DNA of 64,000 bases from positions 3,011,501 to 3,075,500 of the forward strand of contig JAMLJB010000001.1 in assembly GCA_023953835.1 (NCBI GenBank), given 5' to 3'. This DNA is from Rhizobiaceae bacterium (GTDB lineage Bacteria > Pseudomonadota > Alphaproteobacteria > Rhizobiales > Rhizobiaceae). Below the pieces are notes generated by a model that searched no databases, had not been told where the DNA came from, and saw nothing but the letters and a program-made list of their open reading frames with translations. Positions 50,916 through 59,780 of this stretch are shown in pieces (positions within the stretch are counted from its first letter, which is position 1; the number at the start of each line of letters is the position of its first letter). The translations under genes and the position numbers were made by a program.

Positions 50916-51836
50916 ATGTCCGGACAGGGCTTTCTCGGGCAAGGCTACCTGCTGATCGCGCTTCTGGTGATGCTGGGCGGATCACTGCTCATCACATCGG
51001 TGATTTTCAACCTGCATGTTGCCGACAGTGTCCGCCGTGACGCGCGCCATCGCGAAAAGCTGCTGGAATACTACCGCAACATGGTCTCGCAGCTCGGCGT
51101 CATCCTCATCGGCATCGGCGTGTCGCTGTTCATCTTCTTCTTCCAACAGAGCTTTCAGGAGACGAAGCGCCGCGAAACGGAATTGCAGGCCGCCGCCGCC
51201 AAGCTCTCCACACGCGTATCGCGTGCGGCCGCGATCATGGAGGGTTTGAACGAGTTCGACGTTCTTCTCGACAATGGCGGGCCTTATGTCGGACCCGAAG
51301 ACGGCGGCGCGCCGCCCGCCGCCACGGCGACAGGCGTAGCCTTGCAGCGGCAGGTGGATGCACTTTTCTTGATTGAGCGCGATGTTGACCAGCGCGCGTT
51401 CGAGGTGCTTACCGCCTCGAAGGATTTTGAGACCTCTTTCGTCTCGCGCGATCTCGACCCGGCGCTCTGGTTCAACATGGTCAAGGACGAGGCCGACCTG
51501 ACCTACGCCATCGAGCAGATGAATCACGACTACGCGGACCTGCGCGCGGCGACGGAGGCTGCGCCGGCCGATTCGAAAAGAGAAGAGGCGGTGCGCCGCG
51601 AAGTGCTGGACGTTTTCTACGACGCTGACCTTCTCAGGCGGCGCAGCCGCAAATTGCTCGCGCGCGCTTGCTGGCTGCTGAGCAAGGGAAATGGCTTCAT
51701 TGCCGCGCGCCCGGAAGCGGCACTGGAAACGGATGCGGCCACGCAGCAGGCATGGCTGCGACAGGCAGAACCCACCCTGTCGCAAATCAGGATCGGCGAC
51801 CGCACCTGCTATCAGTTGCTTGCCGCGCCTGCCTGA
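50916..51836 (+). CDS. Unknown membrane protein with two TM segments
   Basis: A 306-residue protein I do not recognise. Two membrane segments near the N-terminus (LLIALLVMLGGSLLITSVIF and LGVILIGIGVSLFIFFF) flank a short basic loop (RRDARHREKLLEYYR), then a helical, charged cytoplasmic or periplasmic region rich in ETELQAAAAKLSTRV, AAAIMEGLNEFD, MVKDEADLTYAIEQMNHDYA and basic RRRSRKLLARACWLL. The likely coiled-coil parts suggest oligomerisation. It lies between putA and a convergent SulP transporter and has its own start with GGAGT upstream. Function unknown. Confidence 0.7.
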   Translation: MSGQGFLGQGYLLIALLVMLGGSLLITSVIFNLHVADSVRRDARHREKLLEYYRNMVSQLGVILIGIGVSLFIFFFQQSFQETKRRETELQAAAAKLSTRVSRAAAIMEGLNEFDVLLDNGGPYVGPEDGGAPPAATATGVALQRQVDALFLIERDVDQRAFEVLTASKDFETSFVSRDLDPALWFNMVKDEADLTYAIEQMNHDYADLRAATEAAPADSKREEAVRREVLDVFYDADLLRRRSRKLLARACWLLSKGNGFIAARPEAALETDAATQQAWLRQAEPTLSQIRIGDRTCYQLLAAPA

Positions 51837-51840
51837 CGGA

Positions 51841-53565
51841 TCAGGCCTCGGCCTCGACCTGTGCTTCGACCGCCAGCCTGTGCTTGTGCAGGGAGTCCAG
51901 CGCGTCGGCCAGCGTGGTGCGGTAGCGGACGCGCGGCGGCTTAAGCCCGTGGACAAGAAGGCTGCGCCGCACGGCGGGCTTGGCTCCCGTTATGTAGATG
52001 CGCGCGCCGCGCTTGTGAGCCTTGCGGGCAAATGCCTCGATGGTGGCCGCACCGGTCGAGTCGAGGATCGACACCGTGGCCATATCGATGACATAGGCCT
52101 TCGGATGCTCGCCGATCCGGTCCAAGGCTGCGGTGACGGCTGCTGCGGCCCCGAAGAAGAACGCGCCGGAAATCCGGATCACGGCGATGTCGGGATCGGT
52201 CGTCAATTCCGGATCATATGGCCTGCGATCTCCGTTCGCACCATCGGCGCGGTCTGCTTCCACCAGCGGTTGCCCGCTTTCCACCGCCACGGCCTGGCCG
52301 ATGCGATGCAGGAACAGCAGCGAACTGAGCACGAATCCGACGACGATGCCCTCGGTCAGGTCGCGGAAGATCACCAGCCCGAACGTCACCAGCAGCACCA
52401 CCGCGTCGCCGCGCGAAGCCCGCAGGAGCACGGCGAATTCGTGCTTCTCGGCCATGTTCCACGATACGATGACAAGCACGCCCGCCAGCGCGGAGAGCGG
52501 TATGTAGGAGGCGAGCGGCGCCGCAACGAGCATGAAGCCGAGCAGAAAGACAGAATGGAGCATGCCCGCAACCGGCCCATGCGCGCCGGAGCGCACATTC
52601 GTCGCGGTGCGTGCGATATTGCCGGTTACGCAGAAGCCGCCGAACAGGGGTGAAGCTATGTTCGCCAGCCCCTGCGCCACAAGCTCGCAATTGGACCGGT
52701 GCCGCCGCCCGGTCATGGAATCGGCGACGACAGCCGACAGCAGGCTCTCGATGCAGCCGAGCAGCGTGAAGGAAATCGCATTGGGCAATACGGCGGAGAT
52801 GGCGCCATAGGACAGGTCGGGAAGGTGCGGCAGCGGCAGGGTGCTCGGTATGCCGCCGAAGCGCGTGCCGATGGTTTCGACCGGCAACCCGGCCAGCGCG
52901 GCGACGAATGCGGCGACGCCGACGGCGATGATGAAGCCCGGCCAGTTGGGCCGGTATCTGCGCAGCAGCAGGATGATGCCGATGGTGACGATTGCCACCA
53001 GCACGGCGGCGGGGCTGATCGTCGGCAGCGCTTCGGCGAGCGCCAGCAGCTTGGGCAGCAGCGGCGCGGGCTCGCTTGCCAGCGTCAGGCCAAGCAGGTC
53101 CTTGATCTGGCTGGCGAAGATGATGACCGCAATACCCGCCGTGAAGCCCACGGTGACGGGGTAGGGGATGTATTTGATGAATGTGCCGAGCCTGAGTAGC
53201 CCGATTGCCGCCAGCATCAGGCCGGACAGGAAGGTTGCGAGCAGGAGCCCCTCGACGCCGTGCTGGGCAACCGTTGCCGCGACAAGGACGATGAACGCGC
53301 CTGCGGGGCCGCCGATCTGGAACCGGCTGCCGCCGAAAGCCGACACGATAAACCCGCCGACAATCGAGGTGTACAAGCCCCGGTCGGGCGTGACGCCTGA
53401 GGCAATCGCAATCGCCATGGACAAGGGCAGCGCTACGATCGCCACGGTCAGGCCCGATATGGCGTCGGCCTTGAGCTTGGCGAAGTCGTAGCCTTCGCGC
53501 AGCACGGTCACAAGCTTCGGGGTGTATAGCTCGGCAAAATCCGGGCGAACGATTCCGGCAGTCAT
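51841..53565 (-). CDS. SulP family inorganic anion transporter with STAS domain
   Basis: A 574-residue transporter. Twelve to fourteen hydrophobic segments fill residues about 30-410 (LPLSMAIAIASGVTPDRGLY, FIVSAFGGSRFQIGGPAGAF, YIPYPVTVGFTAGIAVIIFA, FTLLGCIESLLSAVVADSMT, GGFCVTGNIARTATNVRSGA), followed by a STAS domain at about 440-560 (VIRISGAFFFGAAAAVTAAL, VIDMATVSILDSTGAATIEA). SulP proteins move sulfate, bicarbonate or other anions in the inner membrane. The start at 53565 follows TGGAGGCGGAAA. The ion is not decided by sequence. Confidence 0.93.
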   Translation of the reverse strand: MTAGIVRPDFAELYTPKLVTVLREGYDFAKLKADAISGLTVAIVALPLSMAIAIASGVTPDRGLYTSIVGGFIVSAFGGSRFQIGGPAGAFIVLVAATVAQHGVEGLLLATFLSGLMLAAIGLLRLGTFIKYIPYPVTVGFTAGIAVIIFASQIKDLLGLTLASEPAPLLPKLLALAEALPTISPAAVLVAIVTIGIILLLRRYRPNWPGFIIAVGVAAFVAALAGLPVETIGTRFGGIPSTLPLPHLPDLSYGAISAVLPNAISFTLLGCIESLLSAVVADSMTGRRHRSNCELVAQGLANIASPLFGGFCVTGNIARTATNVRSGAHGPVAGMLHSVFLLGFMLVAAPLASYIPLSALAGVLVIVSWNMAEKHEFAVLLRASRGDAVVLLVTFGLVIFRDLTEGIVVGFVLSSLLFLHRIGQAVAVESGQPLVEADRADGANGDRRPYDPELTTDPDIAVIRISGAFFFGAAAAVTAALDRIGEHPKAYVIDMATVSILDSTGAATIEAFARKAHKRGARIYITGAKPAVRRSLLVHGLKPPRVRYRTTLADALDSLHKHRLAVEAQVEAEA

Positions 53566-53674
53566 TTTCCGCCTCCACATGGCGCCAGTGCGGGCAGCAT
53601 CATCTGGGGCAGGATCGTCGGCCAGTTACAGGTCGGCGCCGCGCAATCTGGACGGCTGCACATCGACAAAATTC

Positions 53675-53926
53675 TCAACCGGGGCTCTTCAGACGGACCC
53701 CTCGTCCACCACCGGAACTGACGACATTTTCGCCGATCAGTTCGATACCCGCGCGGTCCAGCGCGTCGACCAGCTTGGTCAGCGAATCGATCACGCCCCG
53801 CACGGTGCCGTCACTGCTTTCCATGCGCTGAATGGTGGGAAGCGAAATTCCTGCCAGTTCAGCCAATTGGCGCTGATCTATGCCGAGCAGGGCACGGGCG
53901 GCGCGCATTTGGGCAGCGGTGATCAA
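53675..53926 (-). CDS. Small XRE family regulator
   Basis: An 83-residue DNA-binding protein: a Cro/cI helix-turn-helix (AAQMRAARALLGIDQRQLAE, LAGISLPTIQRMESSDGTVR) and a short C-terminal part with LVDALDRAGIELIGEN, typical of stand-alone XRE proteins. It is divergent from the TPR-OGT gene, with a 10-bp imperfect inverted repeat in the gap. Such regulators often control their own promoter. It lies upstream of sulP on the same strand, about 110 nt away, and might affect it. Confidence 0.87.
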   Translation of the reverse strand: MITAAQMRAARALLGIDQRQLAELAGISLPTIQRMESSDGTVRGVIDSLTKLVDALDRAGIELIGENVVSSGGGRGVRLKSPG

Positions 53927-53968
53927 TAGTCAATTCCGATTGATGCGCTGCACGAATATCATACCTCG

Positions 53969-53993
53969 ATACTGATGTCCAGAACATCAATAT
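53969..53993. promoter_or_regulatory. Putative operator of the XRE regulator
   Basis: ATACTGATGT and ACATCAATAT form an inverted repeat (9 of 10 matches) with a 5-nt spacer (CCAGA). Related half-sites (ATACTGCGATATTGAT) occur about 15 nt further. The element lies in the divergent spacer upstream of both genes. Confidence 0.6.
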
Positions 53994-54101
53994 GCACGTT
54001 TCATACTGCGATATTGATTGGCTGATGCATCGCAATCCGCTTGCTATGTTATTCGTATATTTCTAATATATATTCTCCGGCTGGCGCTGCGAGGAAATGG
54101 A

Positions 54102-56306
54102 ATGACGTTCGGCAAAGGCACTGGCGCGACGCTGGAGGAGCAGGCTGAAAAAGCCGCCCTCGACGGCAGGCATGCAGAGGCCGTAACGCTCTACGATGCG
54201 GCGCTCGCGCTGCGTCCGACCGCGAGGTCCTTTGCGAACAAGGCGGTGTCGCTGTTCAGGCTCGACCGCCTGCCGGAGGCGTTGAAAAGTTTTGAAAACG
54301 CTGTCGAGTTGCAGCCCGACTATGCGAGCGGGTGGACGAACAGGGCCGCGCTGCTTGGCACCCTCGGTCGTCACGAAGCGGCGGTCGAAAGCTGCGATCG
54401 GGCTATCCGCCTTCAACCGGACAATGCCGAGCTTTGGGCCATGCGCGCGAGTTCGCTGGTTGCGCTCAAGCGCCTTGAGGAAGCCGTCGTCGCCTTTGAC
54501 GAGGCGCTTCGCCTGCAACCGCGCAGGTCCGACCTTTGGCTGCGACAGGGAAACGTGCTGTCCGACCTGCAGCGTTTTGAGGAAGCGGCAGTCAATTTCG
54601 ATAAGGCCGCCCTTGATCCCGCCGTCGCGCCTGACGCCATTTTCAACAAGGGCAATTGCCTGCGCGGCATGTGGCGGTTCGGAGAAGCCCTCGATTGCTA
54701 CCATGCGGCGGTCCGGCTGCGCGAGCAGTTTTCCGCCGCATGGAACAATATCGGCCTATGCTACATGAGTCTCGAACAGCATGCGGAGGCTGTGGCTGCG
54801 TTCCAGAAAGCGGTCGCCCAACAACCGGACAATGCCGGCGCCTGGAACAATCTCGCGGGACTGTATGTTCAGGCCGGCGATTTTGGCAAGGCAATCGAAT
54901 GCTGCGAAATGCTGCAGCGACACCGGCCCGACTATCCGTGGGCGGAGGGTGCACTTATCGGCTTTCGCATGCAGCTTGCCGATTGGAACGGCCTTGATGC
55001 CTTGTGCGCGTCGGTGAAAGCCAAGGCGGAGCAGGGTCTGCCTGTCACTTATCCCTTTTCGGCTCTTGGCTGGCTTGATGAACCGTCGCTGCTGAAAGGA
55101 ATATCCGAAACCTATATCAAGCTGAATGCTCCAGCCGACCCGTCACTCGGGCCATTTTCAACCCGTGCGCCGGGCGGCCCGATCCGAATAGGCTATTTCT
55201 CGGCGGATTTTCATGAGCATGCAACGGCATGGCTGATGGCGGGCCTGTTCGACCAGCACGACAAGTCGCAATTCGAGGTCACCGCCTTTTCGTTCGGGCC
55301 GGATTGCAGCGCTCCTATCAGGCAGCGCATCGAAGGCTCGTTCAGCCGATTCCTGGATGTGCGGGCAATGTCCGATGTCGAGGTTGCCCGCACCGCGCGT
55401 GACATGCGGCTGGACATTGCGATCGACCTCAAAGGCTTCACGCAGGCCGCTCGCACCGGCATTTTCGCGCTGCGCGCCGCGCCAGTCCAGATCAATTATC
55501 TGGGCTATCCGGGCACGATCGGCGCCAGCTATATCGACTATATCGTAGCCGACGCGACGATCATTCCCGACCATCTGCGGGAACACTATTCCGAGAAAGT
55601 CATACGGCTGCCGCACAGCTACCAGATCAATGATGACAAGCGCGAGATCGGCGCGTCCGGCATTTCGAGGCGCGACTGCGACCTGCCGGGAAACGGCTTT
55701 GTCTATGCCTGCTTCAATAACAGTTGGAAGATTACCCCGGAACAGCTCGATTCCTGGGTGCGCATATTGCGCGCCGTCGAGGGAAGCGTGCTGTGGCTGC
55801 TGGGAGGCAGTCGCGGCTTCGAGGACAATCTTCGCCGCGAGGCGTCGAGCCGCGGGCTGAACCCCGACCGTCTCGTGTTTGCACCACGTGTGCAACTCGC
55901 CGTGCATTTGGAACGCATCGCACTTGCCGATCTATTCATCGACAACTACCCCTGCAACGCTCACACAACCGCGAGTGATGCGCTTTGGGTTGGGCTGCCT
56001 GTATTGACACGTCCTGGCGCCAGCTTTGCAACGCGGGTAGCCGCCAGCCTGCTGAACGCGATCGATCTGCCGGAAATGATCGCCGAAGACGCCGCCGCCT
56101 ATGAGCGATTGGCGATTGATTTTGGGAAAAATCCTGAAAAACTGCAAGCAATCAGGACGAAGCTTGCCCAAAACAGGTCAACCGCCCCGCTGTTCGATAC
56201 GCGCAGAACGACCCGCGCAATCGAGGAGGCCTACAGATTGGCGCACCAAAGGCAGATTGACGGCCTGCCTCCAGCCCATATCGATCTAAGCGGCATGGGG
56301 CTATAG
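54102..56306 (+). CDS. TPR protein with O-GlcNAc transferase-type domain
   Basis: A 734-residue cytoplasmic protein of the SPINDLY/OGT class. Residues about 8-310 are tetratricopeptide repeats (YDAALALRPTARSFANKAVS, SFENAVELQPDYASGWTNRA, AFQKAVAQQPDNAGAWNNLA). Residues about 340-720 match the family 41 glycosyltransferase: GYFSADFHEHATAWLMAGLF, DLKGFTQAARTGIFALRAAP, QINYLGYPGTIGASYIDYIV, CFNNSWKITPEQLDSW, and DNYPCNAHTTASDALWVGLP. The family adds sugars to protein Ser/Thr; bacterial targets are mostly unknown. Start at 54102 after GAGGAAATGGA. The tail overlaps the convergent psuG end by 6 nt. Confidence 0.9.
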   Translation: MTFGKGTGATLEEQAEKAALDGRHAEAVTLYDAALALRPTARSFANKAVSLFRLDRLPEALKSFENAVELQPDYASGWTNRAALLGTLGRHEAAVESCDRAIRLQPDNAELWAMRASSLVALKRLEEAVVAFDEALRLQPRRSDLWLRQGNVLSDLQRFEEAAVNFDKAALDPAVAPDAIFNKGNCLRGMWRFGEALDCYHAAVRLREQFSAAWNNIGLCYMSLEQHAEAVAAFQKAVAQQPDNAGAWNNLAGLYVQAGDFGKAIECCEMLQRHRPDYPWAEGALIGFRMQLADWNGLDALCASVKAKAEQGLPVTYPFSALGWLDEPSLLKGISETYIKLNAPADPSLGPFSTRAPGGPIRIGYFSADFHEHATAWLMAGLFDQHDKSQFEVTAFSFGPDCSAPIRQRIEGSFSRFLDVRAMSDVEVARTARDMRLDIAIDLKGFTQAARTGIFALRAAPVQINYLGYPGTIGASYIDYIVADATIIPDHLREHYSEKVIRLPHSYQINDDKREIGASGISRRDCDLPGNGFVYACFNNSWKITPEQLDSWVRILRAVEGSVLWLLGGSRGFEDNLRREASSRGLNPDRLVFAPRVQLAVHLERIALADLFIDNYPCNAHTTASDALWVGLPVLTRPGASFATRVAASLLNAIDLPEMIAEDAAAYERLAIDFGKNPEKLQAIRTKLAQNRSTAPLFDTRRTTRAIEEAYRLAHQRQIDGLPPAHIDLSGMGL

Positions 56307-57230
56307 CGAAGCGGGCGCGCGGAGGGCTGCCGCAATTCGGGCGGCGAGCCTCGCATTGTTTTCGACAAGCGCGATATTCGTTCTGAGGCTCAGCCCGCCG
56401 GTCAGTTCCAGGATCTTCGCCAGCAAATAGGGTGTTACCGCTTTGCCGTTGATGCCGTCCCGCTCGGCGGCGGCCTGCGCGGTGGCGATATGTACGGCCA
56501 TTGTCTCCGCCGCTATCTCGTCGGCCTGTGGCACGGGATTGGCGATCAGCATGCCGCCGTCCGTGCCGAGCGCACGGCGCGTCTCGAAAAACCGCGCGAT
56601 GGCCTGCGGCTCATCCAGCCTGAGCGGGGCCTTGAATGGCGACTGTCGCGACCAGAAGGCGGGCATGGTTTCGCTGCCGAACACGACGACCGGAACCCCC
56701 TTCGTTTCAAGGACTTCAAGCGTCTTTTCGATATCAAGAATTGCTTTCGCCCCCGCCGAAACCACGATGACCGGCGTGTGGGCGAGTTCCTCGAGGTCGG
56801 CTGAAATGTCGAAGCTTTCCTCCGCGCCCTTGTGAACACCGCCTATGCCGCCGGTCGCGAACACGGTGATCCCTGCCGCCGCCGCCGCTATCATCGTTGC
56901 TGCGACCGTCGTGCCTCCGGTGCGCCCCTCTGCGATAGCGAAGCCGAAATCCGCCCGCGACAGCTTCATCGCGCCGGTGGTGCGCGCAAGCGAGTCGCGC
57001 TCAGTATCGGTCAGGCCGATTTTCAACCTGCCCTCGATCACCGCGATCGTCGCGGCCACCGCGCCCTCATCGGCAATGATTCGCTCGACATTCGCCGCCA
57101 TCGCGCCATTGTCGGGATAGGGCATGCCGTGCGTTATGATGGTGCTTTCGAGCGCGACGACAGGCGTTCCGTTTCTCAGCGCGGCGGCAACCGGCGCGTG
57201 TACGTCGATGAACGGTGCTGCGGAGTTCAT
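56301..57230 (-). CDS. psuG: Pseudouridine-5'-phosphate glycosidase
   Basis: A 309-residue enzyme that splits pseudouridine 5'-phosphate into uracil and ribose 5-phosphate. The PsuG signature is intact: VALESTIITHGMPYPDN, ATIAVIEGRLKIGLTD, ATGGIGGVHKGAEESFDISA, LEELAHTPVIVVSAGAKAIL, VPVVVFGSETMPAFWS and GKAVTPYLLAKILELTGG. Start 57230 has GGAGAGG upstream. The pseudouridine kinase gene precedes it on the same strand with a 22-nt gap, so the pair forms a complete two-gene pseudouridine salvage operon. Confidence 0.95.
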   Translation of the reverse strand: MNSAAPFIDVHAPVAAALRNGTPVVALESTIITHGMPYPDNGAMAANVERIIADEGAVAATIAVIEGRLKIGLTDTERDSLARTTGAMKLSRADFGFAIAEGRTGGTTVAATMIAAAAAGITVFATGGIGGVHKGAEESFDISADLEELAHTPVIVVSAGAKAILDIEKTLEVLETKGVPVVVFGSETMPAFWSRQSPFKAPLRLDEPQAIARFFETRRALGTDGGMLIANPVPQADEIAAETMAVHIATAQAAAERDGINGKAVTPYLLAKILELTGGLSLRTNIALVENNARLAARIAAALRAPASL

Positions 57231-57252
57231 TGGCCTCTCCATTTGCATGTTC

Positions 57253-58182
57253 TCATGCCACCGGCCGCGGGTCGGGTACAAGCGCGAGTTGCGCGTTGAA
57301 CGCCGCCTTTTCGAGTCGCGGAACTGCATCGGTGCACTCGAGCGCGAGCATCGATGCCGCCACGCCTTCGCGAACCGCTATAGGCAGCGCCAACCCGCGC
57401 ATCAGCGCCGCGACGGTTGTCCCGGCCAACGCGTCGCCCGCGCCGGTGACATCCGCCACATGAACTGGTCGGGGCGGCTGAAGCATGAAAATCGCATTCC
57501 CCTCAAATACGGTCACTGTCTCGCCTCCGGCGGTTATCACGCCAGCGCGCAGGCCGAGAGCATGGATAGCCGCCGCCGCGTCCTGCGGGGAAGTCTGCAG
57601 ACCGCCTGCCAACGCTGCGGCTTCGCGCACATTCATGAACAGGCAGGACAGGCCGCGAAGCACGCCACGCAGCCGCACGACCTTGGCGGGCGATACCGCG
57701 ATGGCATAGAGCGGCTTGCCTCGCGCCATCCGCTCGATTCGTTCGAGACCGGCCGCGGGAACATTCGCGTCGCAAAGAACGGCATCGTGAACCGCAAAGG
57801 CATCGCGAATTGAACTGCGCCTCAATTGCTTCGGAAACGCCAGATCGTACAGACTCATATCTGCGAAGCCTGCGATGAGGTCCCCGTGCCGGTCGAGCAG
57901 GGCCGTGTAGCTCGATGTCGCGCGATCGAGGAACGTCGCCGACATATCCACGATGCCGGCCTCGGCTATCGTCCGCGCGACCCGCTCTCCGCCCGAATCG
58001 CCGCCCCTGATGGACACCAGCATGCAATCGATCCCGCGTTGTGCCGCGCTGCGCAACGCATTCAATGCGCCGCCGCCGATATCCTCGCGCATCGTGCCCG
58101 GATTGGACGCGCCGGGGACAAATTCGCCCGTGATATGCCCGCGCCGGTCAACATGCGCCCCGCCGATTCCCAGGAGCCTCAT
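57253..58182 (-). CDS. psuK: PfkB family kinase, probable pseudouridine kinase
   Basis: A 309-residue ribokinase-like enzyme. The start LLGIGGAHVDRRGHITG, the substrate-binding GGGALNALRSAAQRGIDCML and the anion-hole motif VADVTGAGDALAGTTVAALM are typical of PfkB kinases. Its place directly upstream of psuG, the pattern seen in many bacteria, indicates pseudouridine as substrate; the C-terminal half is otherwise ordinary. Product: pseudouridine 5'-phosphate, which PsuG cleaves. Confidence 0.9.
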   Translation of the reverse strand: MRLLGIGGAHVDRRGHITGEFVPGASNPGTMREDIGGGALNALRSAAQRGIDCMLVSIRGGDSGGERVARTIAEAGIVDMSATFLDRATSSYTALLDRHGDLIAGFADMSLYDLAFPKQLRRSSIRDAFAVHDAVLCDANVPAAGLERIERMARGKPLYAIAVSPAKVVRLRGVLRGLSCLFMNVREAAALAGGLQTSPQDAAAAIHALGLRAGVITAGGETVTVFEGNAIFMLQPPRPVHVADVTGAGDALAGTTVAALMRGLALPIAVREGVAASMLALECTDAVPRLEKAAFNAQLALVPDPRPVA

Positions 58183-58278
58183 CGCGGATCTCCTGTCGAT
58201 GAGTTCGAATCAATATACACGTCCACCACATCCCCTCGACCGCCCGCGCAGAGCGGCCAAACACCGCAACATCTATCG

Positions 58279-58293
58279 GAACCAAATGTGAAC
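58279..58293. promoter_or_regulatory. SOS (LexA) box of recA
   Basis: GAAC-CAAATGT-GAAC, on the minus strand GTTC-N7-GTTC, exactly the alphaproteobacterial LexA consensus. It lies 125 nt before the recA start. Confidence 0.85.
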
Positions 58294-58417
58294 ATCAATC
58301 AAAAAATGGAATTAAATCAATTTGTTGAGGCCACTTGTCAAATGAGAACAAATCATGTACATCTTAAATATCAAACAGCACTGATGTGCCTTCATCGGCG
58401 TCCAGGGGATATGTATC

Positions 58418-59503
58418 ATGTCACAGAATAGTTTGCGGCTCGTAGAGGATAACAAGGCAGTGGACAAATCGAAGGCGCTGGACGCCGCGTTATCGCAGAT
58501 CGAGCGGGCTTTCGGCAAAGGCTCGATCATGCGTTTGGGCGCCAATGAACAGGCGGTGGAAATTGAAACCGTTTCGACCGGGTCCCTCGGTCTGGATATT
58601 GCGCTTGGCGTGGGAGGATTGCCGCGCGGTCGCATCGTCGAGATCTATGGCCCCGAAAGTTCGGGCAAAACCACGCTTGCGCTTCACACGGTCGCGGAAG
58701 CCCAGCGCAAGGGCGGCATCTGCGCTTTTGTCGATGCAGAGCATGCGCTCGATCCTGTCTATGCAAGGAAGCTCGGCGTGGATCTGGAGAACCTGCTGAT
58801 CTCGCAGCCGGACACCGGCGAGCAGGCTCTGGAGATTTGCGATACGCTGGTGCGCTCGGGCGCAATCGATGTCCTGGTGGTCGATTCCGTGGCCGCGCTT
58901 ACGCCGCGCGCCGAAATCGAGGGAGAGATGGGTGAGTCCCTGCCGGGTCTCCAGGCGCGGTTGATGAGCCAGGCATTGCGCAAGCTGACTGCATCTATTT
59001 CGCGCTCCAACACGATGGTCATCTTCATCAACCAGATACGTATGAAGATCGGCGTCATGTACGGTTCGCCGGAAACCACGACGGGCGGCAACGCGCTGAA
59101 GTTCTATGCGTCCGTGCGTCTCGATATCCGCCGCATCGGTTCGGTGAAGGACCGCGACGAGGTTGTCGGCAACCAGACCCGCGTGAAGGTGGTGAAGAAC
59201 AAACTCGCGCCTCCTTTCAAGCAGGTCGAGTTCGACATCATGTATGGCGAAGGGGTTTCCAAGATGGGTGAGCTCATCGACCTGGGCGTCAAGGCGGGCG
59301 TCGTCGAGAAATCGGGCGCATGGTTCTCCTACAATTCACAGAGGCTCGGGCAGGGGCGTGAGAACGCCAAGACCTTCCTGCGCGACAATCCGGACACTGC
59401 GAGGGAAATCGAACTCGCCTTGCGGCAGAACGCTGGCCTGATCGCAGAGAAATTCCTCGAAAATGGTGGTCCGGGCGAGCAGGACGACGTCGCGGAAGGC
59501 TGA
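58418..59503 (+). CDS. recA: Recombinase RecA
   Basis: A 361-residue RecA. Walker [10 protein letters not shown], Walker [11 protein letters not shown], the DNA-binding loop 1 region [20 protein letters not shown], loop 2 [20 protein letters not shown] and the acidic C-terminal tail [11 protein letters not shown] are all present. RecA drives homologous recombination and SOS induction by stimulating LexA autocleavage. Length is typical of Rhizobiales. The upstream GAAC-N7-GAAC site indicates repression by LexA. ATG 58418 has the ribosome-binding GGGATAT a little upstream. Confidence 0.98.
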   Translation: MSQNSLRLVEDNKAVDKSKALDAALSQIERAFGKGSIMRLGANEQAVEIETVSTGSLGLDIALGVGGLPRGRIVEIYGPESSGKTTLALHTVAEAQRKGGICAFVDAEHALDPVYARKLGVDLENLLISQPDTGEQALEICDTLVRSGAIDVLVVDSVAALTPRAEIEGEMGESLPGLQARLMSQALRKLTASISRSNTMVIFINQIRMKIGVMYGSPETTTGGNALKFYASVRLDIRRIGSVKDRDEVVGNQTRVKVVKNKLAPPFKQVEFDIMYGEGVSKMGELIDLGVKAGVVEKSGAWFSYNSQRLGQGRENAKTFLRDNPDTAREIELALRQNAGLIAEKFLENGGPGEQDDVAEG

Positions 59504-59780
59504 GCAGGCAAAGAACTGCGATTATGGTTAAGCTGCCCGTTTCCGTCGGACGGCTTGGCATTTTCAGCAAAAATGGCCCCAATATGCGCCGATATAAGGA
59601 CATGTGCGTTTGTTGCTCGGGGTCCGGGCGGCTTGCCGCCTGAAAATGCTGGGCGCCGCCCGCAGCGTGGCCCTGATTCGGACGCAATCGATTCAAACTT
59701 TATTGAGAATTCCTCAATAGCTCTCGGATCGCTTTGTCCGAGGTGTTTCTTCGGTCTGTTTGTCTGGCGTACGGGTGGTG
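59504..59780. other. recA-lysozyme intergenic region
   Basis: A 277-nt stretch without a supported gene. It contains AT-richer patches (TTTTCAGCAAAAATGG; TTTATTGAGAATTCCTC) that may hold the lysozyme promoter. No terminator with a clear T-run was seen after recA. Confidence 0.4.

Noticed and set aside
48598..50985. 795-residue open frame antisense to putA
   Set aside because: Shadow of a GC-rich gene; no recognisable domain, His/Arg-rich composition, and putA on the other strand has complete catalytic motifs.
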